A program made the translations under genes and the position numbers. The notes below the pieces were generated by a model. It saw only the letters and a program-made list of their open reading frames with translations. It made no database searches and was not told the origin of the DNA. A DNA stretch of 64,000 bases from Chryseobacterium salivictor (GTDB lineage: Bacteria; Bacteroidota; Bacteroidia; Flavobacteriales; Weeksellaceae): positions 1,984,001 to 2,048,000 of the forward strand of contig NZ_CP037954.1 in the NCBI RefSeq assembly GCF_004359195.1, read 5' to 3'. Shown here piece after piece: positions 17,926 through 25,645 of this stretch. Position 1 is the first letter of the stretch; every line of letters starts with the position of its first letter.

Positions 17926-18174
17926 CTACTTGTCGATCGATCCTAAAACCTTTTGAGCAAAAGAGTTCAGCGCGTCTCTTTCCGCCATTCCGGTCGCAAC
18001 ATTTGCATGAACTTCGAGTGCGCCGCAGATATTGGTAATCAATTCTCCGGCAACGTTAAGATCTTCTTCAGTTGTTCCTCTGAATTCCGTAAATGCTTCG
18101 ATGACTTCTAAAGTTTTCTCTAGATTTTCTACAGACTGCGTTTGGTAAAACTGTCTGATTACAGGTAATTTCAT
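17926..18174 (-). CDS. Small conserved protein (DUF6952-like) of the redox operon
   Basis: An 82-residue acidic helical protein without cysteines. I recall it as the DUF6952 family from Flavobacteria, but could not check this. It starts at the last base of the thioredoxin gene's stop region, so it is co-translated as the third gene of peroxiredoxin-thioredoxin-this protein. Repeated association with peroxide defence proteins would imply an accessory role in peroxide reduction, but the function is unknown. Confidence 0.7.
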   Translation of the reverse strand: MKLPVIRQFYQTQSVENLEKTLEVIEAFTEFRGTTEEDLNVAGELITNICGALEVHANVATGMAERDALNSFAQKVLGSIDK

Positions 18175-18482
18175 TAATTAAGTTCTTTAAAAAGATTAAT
18201 AAGACTTTCTGCCTGATTCGATTGAACCTGATTCACCAGTTCTCCTTTGCTGAAAATAGCGAACGTGGGTAAATTATCTACTTTTGCTAATTTTCTGCTT
18301 TCAGGTAATTTTTCTGCATCAACGTATAAAAAAGGAATGTCTTCATTTTCTGCCGCCAATTTTTTGAATTTAGGTTTCATAATCCGGCAGTTTCCACACC
18401 ATGTCGCGCCGTATTGCACCACAACTTTATCGTTGTCTGCTACGATCTGCTGCAAAGTGTCATCTGCTAATTCTGTATACAT
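18174..18482 (-). CDS. Thioredoxin-family protein (WCGNCR active site)
   Basis: A 102-residue cytoplasmic thioredoxin fold. The active site is WCGNCR (Cys29, Cys32) in place of the usual WCGPCK. The cis-proline region is present (DNLPTFAIFS). It lies 13 bases after the peroxiredoxin gene and overlaps the next small gene, so its likely job is to re-reduce the peroxiredoxin. Asn in place of Pro between the cysteines should change the redox potential relative to classical thioredoxin (inference). Confidence 0.88.
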   Translation of the reverse strand: MYTELADDTLQQIVADNDKVVVQYGATWCGNCRIMKPKFKKLAAENEDIPFLYVDAEKLPESRKLAKVDNLPTFAIFSKGELVNQVQSNQAESLINLFKELN

Positions 18483-18495
18483 AATTCTTTTTTTT

Positions 18496-19134
18496 TTAGT
18501 TTTTGTGAGACGCTAAATATTCTGCGGTAGAAGTTCTGTTTGCTTTCATTGCATCTTTTCCTTCTTCCCAGTTTGCAGGACAAACTTCACCGTGTTTTTG
18601 TACGTGAGTGTAAGCGTCGATTAATCTTAAAAATTCTTTCACGTTTCTTCCTAACGGCATATCGTTCACCGCTTCATGGAAGATTTTTCCAGTTTCGTCT
18701 ACCAAATAAGTAGCTCTATACGTTACATTTGATCCTGTGAAAGATTCGTTTCCTTCTTCATCATAATCAAAATCCTGATCTACAATTCCTAAAAGGTTTG
18801 CTAACTGTCTGTGCGTATCTGCCAGGATCGGGTAAGTAACTCCTTCGATTCCACCGTTGTCTTTTGGGGTGTTTAACCAGGCAAAGTGTACTTCATTGGT
18901 GTCACAGGAAGCACCGATTACTTTGGTATTTCTTTTTTCAAATTCACCTAAAGCCTCCTGAAAAGCGTGAAGTTCTGTCGGGCAAACAAAAGTGAAATCT
19001 TTTGGGTACCAGAATAAAAGAACCTTTTGTTCGTTCTTGGTTGCTTCTTCAAAAATGTTGATTTTTAAATCATCACCCATTTCAGACATTGCATCGATGG
19101 AGATGTTTGGGAATTTTTTTCCTACTAATGACAT
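18496..19134 (-). CDS. 2-Cys peroxiredoxin (AhpC/TSA family)
   Basis: A 212-residue typical 2-Cys peroxiredoxin that reduces hydrogen peroxide and organic peroxides. The peroxidatic cysteine is in FVCPTEL (Cys51) and the resolving cysteine in EVCPANW (about Cys185). GASCDTNEVHFAWLNTPKDNGG is the family segment near the active site. It is the first gene of a three-gene minus-strand operon with its own promoter box. Confidence 0.93.
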   Translation of the reverse strand: MSLVGKKFPNISIDAMSEMGDDLKINIFEEATKNEQKVLLFWYPKDFTFVCPTELHAFQEALGEFEKRNTKVIGASCDTNEVHFAWLNTPKDNGGIEGVTYPILADTHRQLANLLGIVDQDFDYDEEGNESFTGSNVTYRATYLVDETGKIFHEAVNDMPLGRNVKEFLRLIDAYTHVQKHGEVCPANWEEGKDAMKANRTSTAEYLASHKN

Positions 19135-19161
19135 AATATTGTTGTTTTAAAATTTCTGATG

Positions 19162-19169
19162 CAAAAGTA
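19162..19169 (-). promoter_or_regulatory. Promoter -7 box (TACTTTTG) of the peroxiredoxin operon
   Basis: A minus-strand match to TAnnTTTG, 27 bases before the ATG. No OxyR-like palindrome was recognised. Confidence 0.55.
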
Positions 19170-19279
19170 CAAATTTCTCATCAATCAAAAAATGATTTTC
19201 GATTTATAAAATCTATAACGTTGAAAGTTTTTTCTCATTTAAAATTAAAGTTATAAATTCACACAACAAAATTTTTAAA

Positions 19280-19777
19280 ATGAAAAAAGTACTGATAATT
19301 ATCATCGTGGCTTTTATACTGATACAGTTTTTTCCGATTGATAAGAATAATCCCGTTGCCACACCGCAAATGGATTTCTTAAAAATTAAAAACACCCCCG
19401 AGAAAACGGCTAATTTAATTCGAAATGCCTGTTACGACTGTCACAGCAATGAAACAAAATATCCGTGGTATGCGAATACGCAGCCATTTGGTTGGTTTCT
19501 GGAAAGCCATATTAAAGAAGGCAGAAAAGAGCTGAACTTCTCGACTTTTGCAACTTACGAGACGAAACGGCAGATCAAGAAATTGAAAGAAGCTGTTGAA
19601 ATGATGGAGAAAAATGAAATGCCGCTGGATTCTTATGTAATCCTTCATCCCGAAGCTAAATTAAATGCGGCGGATAAAAAGCAAGTGATCGATTATTTCA
19701 AATTTATGGAGAACGACACGCGTATTTTAAATGATTTACCGACTTCGGTTGAAAAATCTGATTTTAAAGTTAAATAA
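19280..19777 (+). CDS. Haem-binding domain protein
   Basis: A 165-residue protein with an N-terminal hydrophobic export or anchor segment (residues 1-17) and a CxxCH haem c attachment site (CYDCHSNETKYPWY, about 51-64). This matches the periplasmic haem-binding domain family of Bacteroidota. A helical region with KEAVEMMEKNEMPLDSYVILHPEA follows. It probably carries one covalent haem in the periplasm; electron partners are unknown. Its TAATG stop/start overlaps the DCC1-like gene. Confidence 0.85.
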   Translation: MKKVLIIIIVAFILIQFFPIDKNNPVATPQMDFLKIKNTPEKTANLIRNACYDCHSNETKYPWYANTQPFGWFLESHIKEGRKELNFSTFATYETKRQIKKLKEAVEMMEKNEMPLDSYVILHPEAKLNAADKKQVIDYFKFMENDTRILNDLPTSVEKSDFKVK

Positions 19778-20187
19778 TGACAAAAATTGATCCTTCCAAA
19801 TATTACGTTCTCTATGATGGGGAATGCGGCTTCTGTAATTTCTGGGTGCACTGGATCTTAAAAAAAGATTCGAAGAATAATTTTCTGTTTGCTGCTTTGC
19901 AATCGAATTTTGGTCAGCAGTTTTTAAGCGAAAGGAATTTGGAAGTAAAAAACCTCAGCACTCTTTACCTTTGGAAACCTGAAAAATATTATTTACAGAA
20001 ATCACAGGCTGTTTTCAAGGTTTGTGAACTCATCGGAGGATCGTATCAACTATTATCTTATTTGCGGTTTTTGCCAACTTCGCTGACTGATTTCTTTTAC
20101 AACAGCGTAGCGGCAAACAGGAAAAAACTCAATTCTGGAGCCTGCGAAATTCCTACTGCAGAAGAGCGGAAAAAGTTTGTGGAGTAG
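19777..20187 (+). CDS. DCC1-like thiol-disulfide oxidoreductase family protein (DUF393)
   Basis: A 136-residue protein of the DUF393 / DCC1-like family. The N-terminal motif YDGECGFCNFWVHWILKKD carries the CxxC pair expected of a thioredoxin-like fold (about Cys15 and Cys18), followed by LFAALQS. The activity of the family is not well defined. Its start overlaps the stop of the haem-binding protein gene by one base, so the two are co-translated. Confidence 0.85.
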   Translation: MTKIDPSKYYVLYDGECGFCNFWVHWILKKDSKNNFLFAALQSNFGQQFLSERNLEVKNLSTLYLWKPEKYYLQKSQAVFKVCELIGGSYQLLSYLRFLPTSLTDFFYNSVAANRKKLNSGACEIPTAEERKKFVE

Positions 20188-20423
20188 ATGATATAGTGCT
20201 TCGCAGAAGATCAGAGATGACAGACGGGAGATTCCTTTTTGCACATTATATCCTTTCTCTGAAAGTTAAAAAAAGAAAGGGTGATACTTTTTTGAAATAT
20301 CAGTTTCGGTATCAACAGGAACGCGCTTTAGCCCGTTTATCCATTAATATTTCCCAAAGGTTATAACCGAAACTTATTTTGATAATTATAAAATTGCTTT
20401 AATCTTTTAAAAAAAAAATTCTA
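20188..20423. other. Intergenic region, no gene seen
   Basis: No convincing open frame or site is visible before the structured element that begins near 20424. Confidence 0.4.
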
Positions 20424-20640
20424 AATCCCGATTTTAATTCGGGAATTGAAGTCATGAACGGGTCTGCGTGAGGACGCAGGTGGAAATCCTTTTTTTTCTA
20501 AGTCTTCTTTTTGAACAAATTCTTTCTAAAAAAAAGATTGGAGCCGAAGACCGACCCAAATGGAGGGGAAAGCGTTGTTAGGGCTACAAGCCCTAACAGC
20601 GCTCAGCAACGGCAATGAAGGGGCACGCCCAAAAAATTAC
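20424..20640. other. Structured intergenic element (candidate ncRNA or dispersed repeat)
   Basis: Several strong hairpins follow one another. TCCCGA/TCGGGA lies at 20426-20444, and CTGCGT with loop GAGG and ACGCAG at 20464-20479. A longer-range stem joins AATC plus eight T (20485-20497) to eight A plus GATT (20528-20539). A 15-bp stem with one G-U pair and loop ACA joins 20571-20585 to 20589-20603. GGGCACGCCC at 20621-20630 is followed by an A run. The GC content and structure differ from the surrounding AT-rich DNA. It resembles multi-copy intergenic elements I associate with this bacterial group, but I cannot confirm copies. A protein-coding role is unlikely. Confidence 0.45.
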
Positions 20641-20673
20641 AGCAAACTAAAACCATTAACCTCAACAAATTCT

Positions 20674-20681
20674 TATATTTG
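20674..20681 (+). promoter_or_regulatory. Promoter -7 box (TATATTTG) of the DUF4290-murA unit
   Basis: An exact TAnnTTTG match that ends five bases before the ATG at 20687, so the mRNA should be leaderless or nearly so. Confidence 0.6.
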
Positions 20682-20686
20682 CACCT

Positions 20687-21328
20687 ATGGAATACAATAC
20701 AAGCAAAACGCATCTCCAAATGCCGGAATACGGCCGAATTATACAGCAACTGGTAGAACGTTGCAAGGAGATTGAAAACAGAGACGAACGTAATGAAATG
20801 GCGGTGGCGATTGTAGATTTTATGGGTCAGAGAAATCCTCAGCTCCGTGATGAAGAAAATTATAAACATAAATTGTGGGATCATCTTTTCATTTTAGCAA
20901 AATATGATTTAGACGTAGATTCACCTTATCATATCCTAACCCAGGAAGAAATGAAGGTGAAACCTAAAAGAATGGAATACCCGAAACTTCAGGGTGATTT
21001 TAAATTTTACGGGAAAAGTATTTTGCAGTTGATCGATAAAGCAATTGAGTTGGAAGCAGGCGACGAAAAAGACGCTTTGATTCAGGTGATTGCCAACAAT
21101 ATGAAAAAATCGTATAATGTTTATAACAAAGAACACGTACAGGATGAGGTAATTTTCCGTCATTTAAAAGACCTTTCGAAAAACCGTTTGGATTTAACCG
21201 TTTTGGATTCACTAGAAAAAAGTAAAATTTATTACGCAACGAACCGAACCAATAAATCGTATCCGCGAAATAATCCAAAGAACCAAAATAACAGAAAAAA
21301 TATTCAAAACAATAAAAACCGGAAATAA
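20687..21328 (+). CDS. DUF4290 protein upstream of murA
   Basis: A 213-residue cytoplasmic protein of the DUF4290 family, found in Bacteroidota directly upstream of murA, as here (two bases between stop and ATG). Its N-terminal half is helical, with RCKEIENRDERNEMAVAIVD. The last 30 residues are Asn/Lys-rich and low complexity. The function is not established. Its fixed place before murA suggests a role linked to the first step of peptidoglycan synthesis (inference). Confidence 0.88.
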   Translation: MEYNTSKTHLQMPEYGRIIQQLVERCKEIENRDERNEMAVAIVDFMGQRNPQLRDEENYKHKLWDHLFILAKYDLDVDSPYHILTQEEMKVKPKRMEYPKLQGDFKFYGKSILQLIDKAIELEAGDEKDALIQVIANNMKKSYNVYNKEHVQDEVIFRHLKDLSKNRLDLTVLDSLEKSKIYYATNRTNKSYPRNNPKNQNNRKNIQNNKNRK

Positions 21329-21330
21329 GA

Positions 21331-22638
21331 ATGAGCGGAAGTTTTCAAATTAGAGGAGGAAAAAAACTGCATGGCGAAATTACGCCGCAAGGTGCTAAAA
21401 ATGAGGCGCTTCAAATTTTGTGTGCAGTATTGCTGACGGATGAAGAAGTGCGCGTAAAAAATATCCCCGACATCCATGATGTGAACCGGTTGATTGAGAT
21501 TTTGCAGGATTTTGGCGTGAAAATAACTAAAAACGGACACGGCGATTATACATTTCAGGCAGATGCGGTCAATTTTGATTATGTGAAATCGCAGGATTTC
21601 AAGCAAGACGGTGCAAAACTTCGTGGATCGGTAATGCTGCTCGGTCCGATGCTGGCAAGATATGGCGAAGCTTATATGCCGACTCCGGGTGGTGATAAAA
21701 TCGGCAGACGACGATTGGATACGCATTTCCAGGGATTGGTAGAATTAGGCGCGGATTTTCATTATGACGAAAAAGAATCTTTTTATACGTTAAAGGCGAA
21801 AGAACTTCACGGCAAATTTATTTTGCTGGAAGAAGCCTCGGTTACCGGAACTGCCAATATCGTTATGGCAGCTGTTCTGGCGAAAGGTAAAACCAGAGTT
21901 TATAATGCGGCTTGCGAACCTTACCTGCAGCAATTGTGTAAAATGCTGAACAGAATGGGCGCTGATATTTCGGGTATCGGTTCCAATTTATTGACCATCG
22001 AAGGCGTGGCTCATCTGCACGGAACAGAACATACGATGTTGCCCGATATGGTGGAAATCGGTTCGTGGATCGGTCTGGCTGCAATGACGAAATCTGAAAT
22101 TACCATTAAAAATGTAAACTGGAAAGAGCTTGGAGTGATTCCAAATACGTTCAAGAAATTAGGAATTGATTTAGAAAAGAGAGGCGATGATATTTTCATT
22201 CCGGCTCAGGAAAATTACAAAATTCAGAAATTCATTGACGGCTCTATTCTGACGGTTTCAGATGCGCCGTGGCCTGGATTTACGCCGGATTTACTTTCTA
22301 TCATTTTGGTGGTGGCTACCCAGGCAAAAGGTACAGTGCTCGTTCACCAGAAAATGTTTGAATCCCGTTTGTTCTTCGTGGATAAATTAATAGATATGGG
22401 AGCGCAGATTATTCTGTGTGATCCGCACAGAGCAACAGTTGTCGGTTTAAATCACGAATATCCGTTAAGAGGTACTACCATGGTTTCACCTGATATCAGA
22501 GCAGGGAATGCCCTGTTAATTGCGGCGCTTTCGGCTGAAGGCACTTCGGTTATTCATAATATTGAACAGATCGACCGTGGTTACGAAAATATCGACGGAA
22601 GATTGAAAGCGATTGGTGCTGATATCGAACGGATTTAA
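21331..22638 (+). CDS. murA: UDP-N-acetylglucosamine 1-carboxyvinyltransferase, Cys-to-Asp form
   Basis: A 435-residue MurA that transfers enolpyruvate from PEP to UDP-GlcNAc, the first committed step of peptidoglycan synthesis. Conserved Lys23-Asn24 (GAKNEAL) and the substrate loop are present. In the loop that normally reads PGGCxIGxRPVDLH, this protein has PGGDKIGRRRLDTH: Asp122 replaces the cysteine (E. coli Cys115) that fosfomycin alkylates. Asp variants are active and fosfomycin-insensitive in other bacteria (Mycobacterium, Chlamydia). It is translated right after the DUF4290 protein and ends at a strong terminator. Confidence 0.95.
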   Translation: MSGSFQIRGGKKLHGEITPQGAKNEALQILCAVLLTDEEVRVKNIPDIHDVNRLIEILQDFGVKITKNGHGDYTFQADAVNFDYVKSQDFKQDGAKLRGSVMLLGPMLARYGEAYMPTPGGDKIGRRRLDTHFQGLVELGADFHYDEKESFYTLKAKELHGKFILLEEASVTGTANIVMAAVLAKGKTRVYNAACEPYLQQLCKMLNRMGADISGIGSNLLTIEGVAHLHGTEHTMLPDMVEIGSWIGLAAMTKSEITIKNVNWKELGVIPNTFKKLGIDLEKRGDDIFIPAQENYKIQKFIDGSILTVSDAPWPGFTPDLLSIILVVATQAKGTVLVHQKMFESRLFFVDKLIDMGAQIILCDPHRATVVGLNHEYPLRGTTMVSPDIRAGNALLIAALSAEGTSVIHNIEQIDRGYENIDGRLKAIGADIERI

Positions 22639-22707
22639 CTTTTATACAGCCACGAATTCACGAATGTTGATGATAGATAATCAATCATCAAAATATAAGT
22701 TTAAAAT

Positions 22708-22746
22708 AAAGACAACCAGTTCAACAGAACTGGTTGTCTTTGTTTT
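22708..22746. terminator. Terminator of murA (probably bidirectional)
   Basis: A 15-bp perfect stem (22708-22722 with 22727-22741; AAAGACAACCAGTTC and its complement) with a four-base loop AACA. It is followed by a T-rich tail on the plus strand and flanked by an A-rich stretch that can serve the converging hemerythrin gene. Confidence 0.9.
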
Positions 22747-22788
22747 TAGTAATACATAGTAACTGAAAGTTATTGGTTTAGGAAACTT

Positions 22789-23235
22789 TTACTTCCAAAA
22801 GATGTCATCATATTCCGGCTCTTTTAATTCAGGATGATCCAGTTTTAAGATGGCCTGCAATTGTTCTTCGGTTGCCTGTTTTTCTATTTCCGGGAAAATC
22901 TGCCGTTCCTCTGTTCGGATGTGAAGTTCAAGTAAAGCCCGAAAATTTTCGATTTGTTCTGGGTTTTTTAAACCATCTTCAATCATCTTGCGCATGATTC
23001 TGTGCTGAGAAATCGCTTCTTTAATTAAAGGATGCTCCTCGCCTAAAACTTTAAATATCGTTTCCTCTTCTTCCGCAAAATGAGGTTTAAGATTTTGAAG
23101 ATAAAATAAATCGATATATTTTGACATTCGGTCAACGGCGACCTCTTTCTTTAAACCCTCCTTTAATTTCCAGCAGAGCAAAAGTCCGAAATGATGGTCA
23201 CGACTGAGTTGTACTAAGGCTTCATGTCTTTTCAT
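22789..23235 (-). CDS. Hemerythrin-domain protein
   Basis: A 148-residue four-helix hemerythrin-like protein. Putative di-iron ligands are spread as in the family: HDH-like RDHHFG near residue 13, HFAEEEETIF in the middle, then ISQHRIMRKM, and LELHIRTEERQIFPEIE in the last third. Members bind oxygen or nitric oxide or act in iron-sulfur repair. It is a single-gene unit, and which role applies is not known. Confidence 0.88.
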   Translation of the reverse strand: MKRHEALVQLSRDHHFGLLLCWKLKEGLKKEVAVDRMSKYIDLFYLQNLKPHFAEEEETIFKVLGEEHPLIKEAISQHRIMRKMIEDGLKNPEQIENFRALLELHIRTEERQIFPEIEKQATEEQLQAILKLDHPELKEPEYDDIFWK

Positions 23236-23464
23236 AGCTTTTTATTTTAAATATGAATATCCTGCTTTAATTATAGTAAAGATTTTTAATCTCGCCGTGA
23301 ACGAGACAAAGATTTCATTTGCAAATATGCTATTTTTTTCTCACTTTTTTAAGGTGCTTATCAAAGGTCCAGAATAAAAATATCTTAATTACGAATAAAG
23401 ATTATTTTTTTAATTAAATGCTTTCGTCAATCATTTGCCGACAGGTTGCAGAGTCTGCGAAAAA

Positions 23465-23497
23465 TAAAGGAACTCTCTGAAATTTTCAGAGAGTTCC
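23465..23497 (-). terminator. Terminator of ahcY
   Basis: GGAACTCTCTGAAA and its complement (23469-23497) form a strong stem. On the minus strand it is followed by a T-rich stretch, 34 bases past the ahcY stop. Confidence 0.8.
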
Positions 23498-23530
23498 TTT
23501 TAATATAAAATATTTTAAATATTCGTAATC

Positions 23531-24844
23531 TTAGTATCTGTAATATTCCGGTTTGAATGGACCTTTTACATCAACACCGATATATTTTGCCTGAGCTTCG
23601 GTTAAAGTTTCCAGTTCTACGCCTAATTTTGCAAGGTGCAAAGCTGCTACTTTTTCATCCAGATGTTTTGGCAAAGTATAAACTTCATTTCCATAAGCGG
23701 AAGAGTTGGTCCACAATTCAATTTGAGCCAAAGTCTGGTTTGTAAATGAGTTGCTCATTACAAAGCTTGGGTGTCCTGTTGCACAGCCAAGATTTACCAA
23801 ACGGCCTTCTGCCAAAATGATGATTTCTTTTCCGTCGATATTGTACACATCAACCTGCGGTTTAACTTCATATTTGGTGTCGCCGTAGTTTTTGTTCAGC
23901 CAAGCCATATCGATTTCATTATCGAAGTGACCGATATTACAAACGATGGTTTTGTCTTTCATTCTTTTGAAATCCTCTCCTTTAACAATGTTAAAGTTAC
24001 CGGTAGTGGTAATAATGATATCTGCATTTTCAACGACAGAACTCAGTTTTTTAACTTCGAAACCTTCCATTGCCGCCTGTAAAGCACAGATTGGATCAAC
24101 TTCGGTTACCGTAACGATAGAGCCGGCACCTTTGAAAGAAGCTGCAGTTCCTTTACCAACATCACCGTAGCCACAAACTACAACTCTTTTACCCGCCAAC
24201 ATTACATCAGTTGCTCTTCTTACGGCATCAACCGCAGATTCTCTACAACCGTATTTATTGTCGAATTTTGATTTTGTTACCGAATCATTCACGTTGATTG
24301 CAGGCATTACCAAAGTTCCGTTCTGCATTCTTTCGTATAATCTGTGAACTCCTGTAGTCGTTTCTTCAGAAAGTCCTTTGATTTCCGCTGTTAATTCAGG
24401 ATATTTATCGAAAACCAGGTTGGTTAAATCGCCACCGTCATCTAAAATAAGGTTTAATGGTTTTCTGTCTTCACCGAAAAATACAGTCTGCTCGATACAC
24501 CATTCGAATTCTTCCTCAGTCATTCCTTTCCAGGCGTAAACCGGGATTCCGGCAGCGGCAATTGCAGCAGCAGCATGGTCTTGGGTAGAGAAAATATTAC
24601 AGGACGACCAGGTAACATCTGCGCCCAAAGCCACCAAAGTTTCAATTAAAACAGCAGTTTGAATCGTCATGTGAAGACAACCTGCGATTCTTGCCCCTTT
24701 CAATGGTTGAGACGGGCCGTATTCTTCACGAATCGCCATTAATCCCGGCATTTCTGCTTCGGCTAATTTAATTTCTTTTCTCCCGTAATCGGCTAGTGAG
24801 ATATCCTTAACTTTATAAGGAATGTATTGGGTTGTAGTATCCAT
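23531..24844 (-). CDS. ahcY: Adenosylhomocysteinase
   Basis: A 437-residue S-adenosylhomocysteine hydrolase, which splits SAH to adenosine and homocysteine and so relieves product inhibition of methyltransferases. Clear features: [21 protein letters not shown] near residue 50, [20 protein letters not shown] (substrate and NAD contacts), the NAD-binding [16 protein letters not shown], and the C-terminal [10 protein letters not shown] with the NAD-contacting Lys/Tyr. Monocistronic, with promoter box at 24865-24872. Confidence 0.97.
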   Translation of the reverse strand: MDTTTQYIPYKVKDISLADYGRKEIKLAEAEMPGLMAIREEYGPSQPLKGARIAGCLHMTIQTAVLIETLVALGADVTWSSCNIFSTQDHAAAAIAAAGIPVYAWKGMTEEEFEWCIEQTVFFGEDRKPLNLILDDGGDLTNLVFDKYPELTAEIKGLSEETTTGVHRLYERMQNGTLVMPAINVNDSVTKSKFDNKYGCRESAVDAVRRATDVMLAGKRVVVCGYGDVGKGTAASFKGAGSIVTVTEVDPICALQAAMEGFEVKKLSSVVENADIIITTTGNFNIVKGEDFKRMKDKTIVCNIGHFDNEIDMAWLNKNYGDTKYEVKPQVDVYNIDGKEIIILAEGRLVNLGCATGHPSFVMSNSFTNQTLAQIELWTNSSAYGNEVYTLPKHLDEKVAALHLAKLGVELETLTEAQAKYIGVDVKGPFKPEYYRY

Positions 24845-24864
24845 CTGATAAAATAAATTTGATG

Positions 24865-24872
24865 CAAAGATA
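24865..24872 (-). promoter_or_regulatory. Promoter -7 box (TATCTTTG) of ahcY
   Basis: An exact TAnnTTTG match on the minus strand, 20 bases before the ATG. No SAH riboswitch-like fold fits in so short a leader. Confidence 0.6.
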
Positions 24873-25033
24873 CGAAATGTCTTTCTTTAAATTTAGTTCA
24901 ATTACAAAATACCGGTTATGCTTTTAATCTATTGCTCAAACGAAATATGGATAACAAAATGTGCTGGCAGATGCAAAATTTTGCAAGTACGTATTTAAAG
25001 AATTGTGTAATTTTACCGTCTAATAAATTTTCA

Positions 25034-25645
25034 ATGCCACTTTACCGGGATTTTTCAGATGATCAGGCCACCATTCTTCTTTGGAAGTATGGTGAAGAAG
25101 AGGATTTGGATGTAGAGTTTCTTTTAGAAGAAGAGAATTTTGATAAAATAAAAGACTATCATCCTACTAAATTGAAGGAAACCCTTTTGGTGAGGAAAAT
25201 CTTAAAATCAGTTTTGCCTAATCATAAAATTCTTTACGAAGGCAGACAACCATATTTGTCGCCGAATGATTATGAAATCTCGGTAACGCATTCTTTTCCC
25301 TTTGCCGCTCTGGCGATTTCGAAAAATAAAGTTGGAATTGATCTAGAACCTTTTAATCAGAAAATTACCAGGATTCAGCACAAATTTTTGCAGGATGAGG
25401 AAAGCGGTTTTATCGAAAAAGATAAAGAAGTTGCCTATCTCACCGTTATTTGGTCGCTGAAGGAAAGTCTGTACAAAATTCATCATTCGAACTATTGGTC
25501 GTTGAAAAAACATTATGAAGTAAAACCTTTCAGCTTGGATTTCCCTTTTAATATCAGGTGCCGGGTGCACGATGAGCACGTTTCGGATCTGTACAGAGCG
25601 CGCGTCGAGTTTTTCGAAAATTACTGTTTCACGATCGTGGACTGA
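25034..25645 (+). CDS. 4'-phosphopantetheinyl transferase superfamily protein
   Basis: A 203-residue enzyme that moves the phosphopantetheine arm of CoA to a serine of carrier proteins. Hallmarks: SVTHSFPFAALAIS, the metal-binding VGIDLEP, and WSLKESLYK (the W-x-x-KE-x-x-x-K motif). I chose ATG 25034 because MPLYRDFSDDQATILLWKY is where family similarity appears to begin. In-frame ATGs upstream from 24932 would add up to 34 residues with no recognisable feature. The 3' end overlaps the converging FUSC gene by 25 bases. The carrier protein partner is not visible nearby. Confidence 0.82.
   Translation: MPLYRDFSDDQATILLWKYGEEEDLDVEFLLEEENFDKIKDYHPTKLKETLLVRKILKSVLPNHKILYEGRQPYLSPNDYEISVTHSFPFAALAISKNKVGIDLEPFNQKITRIQHKFLQDEESGFIEKDKEVAYLTVIWSLKESLYKIHHSNYWSLKKHYEVKPFSLDFPFNIRCRVHDEHVSDLYRARVEFFENYCFTIVD

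Noticed and set aside
21304..21726. 140-codon open frame antisense to murA
   Set aside because: Shadow of murA; no family resemblance or promoter.
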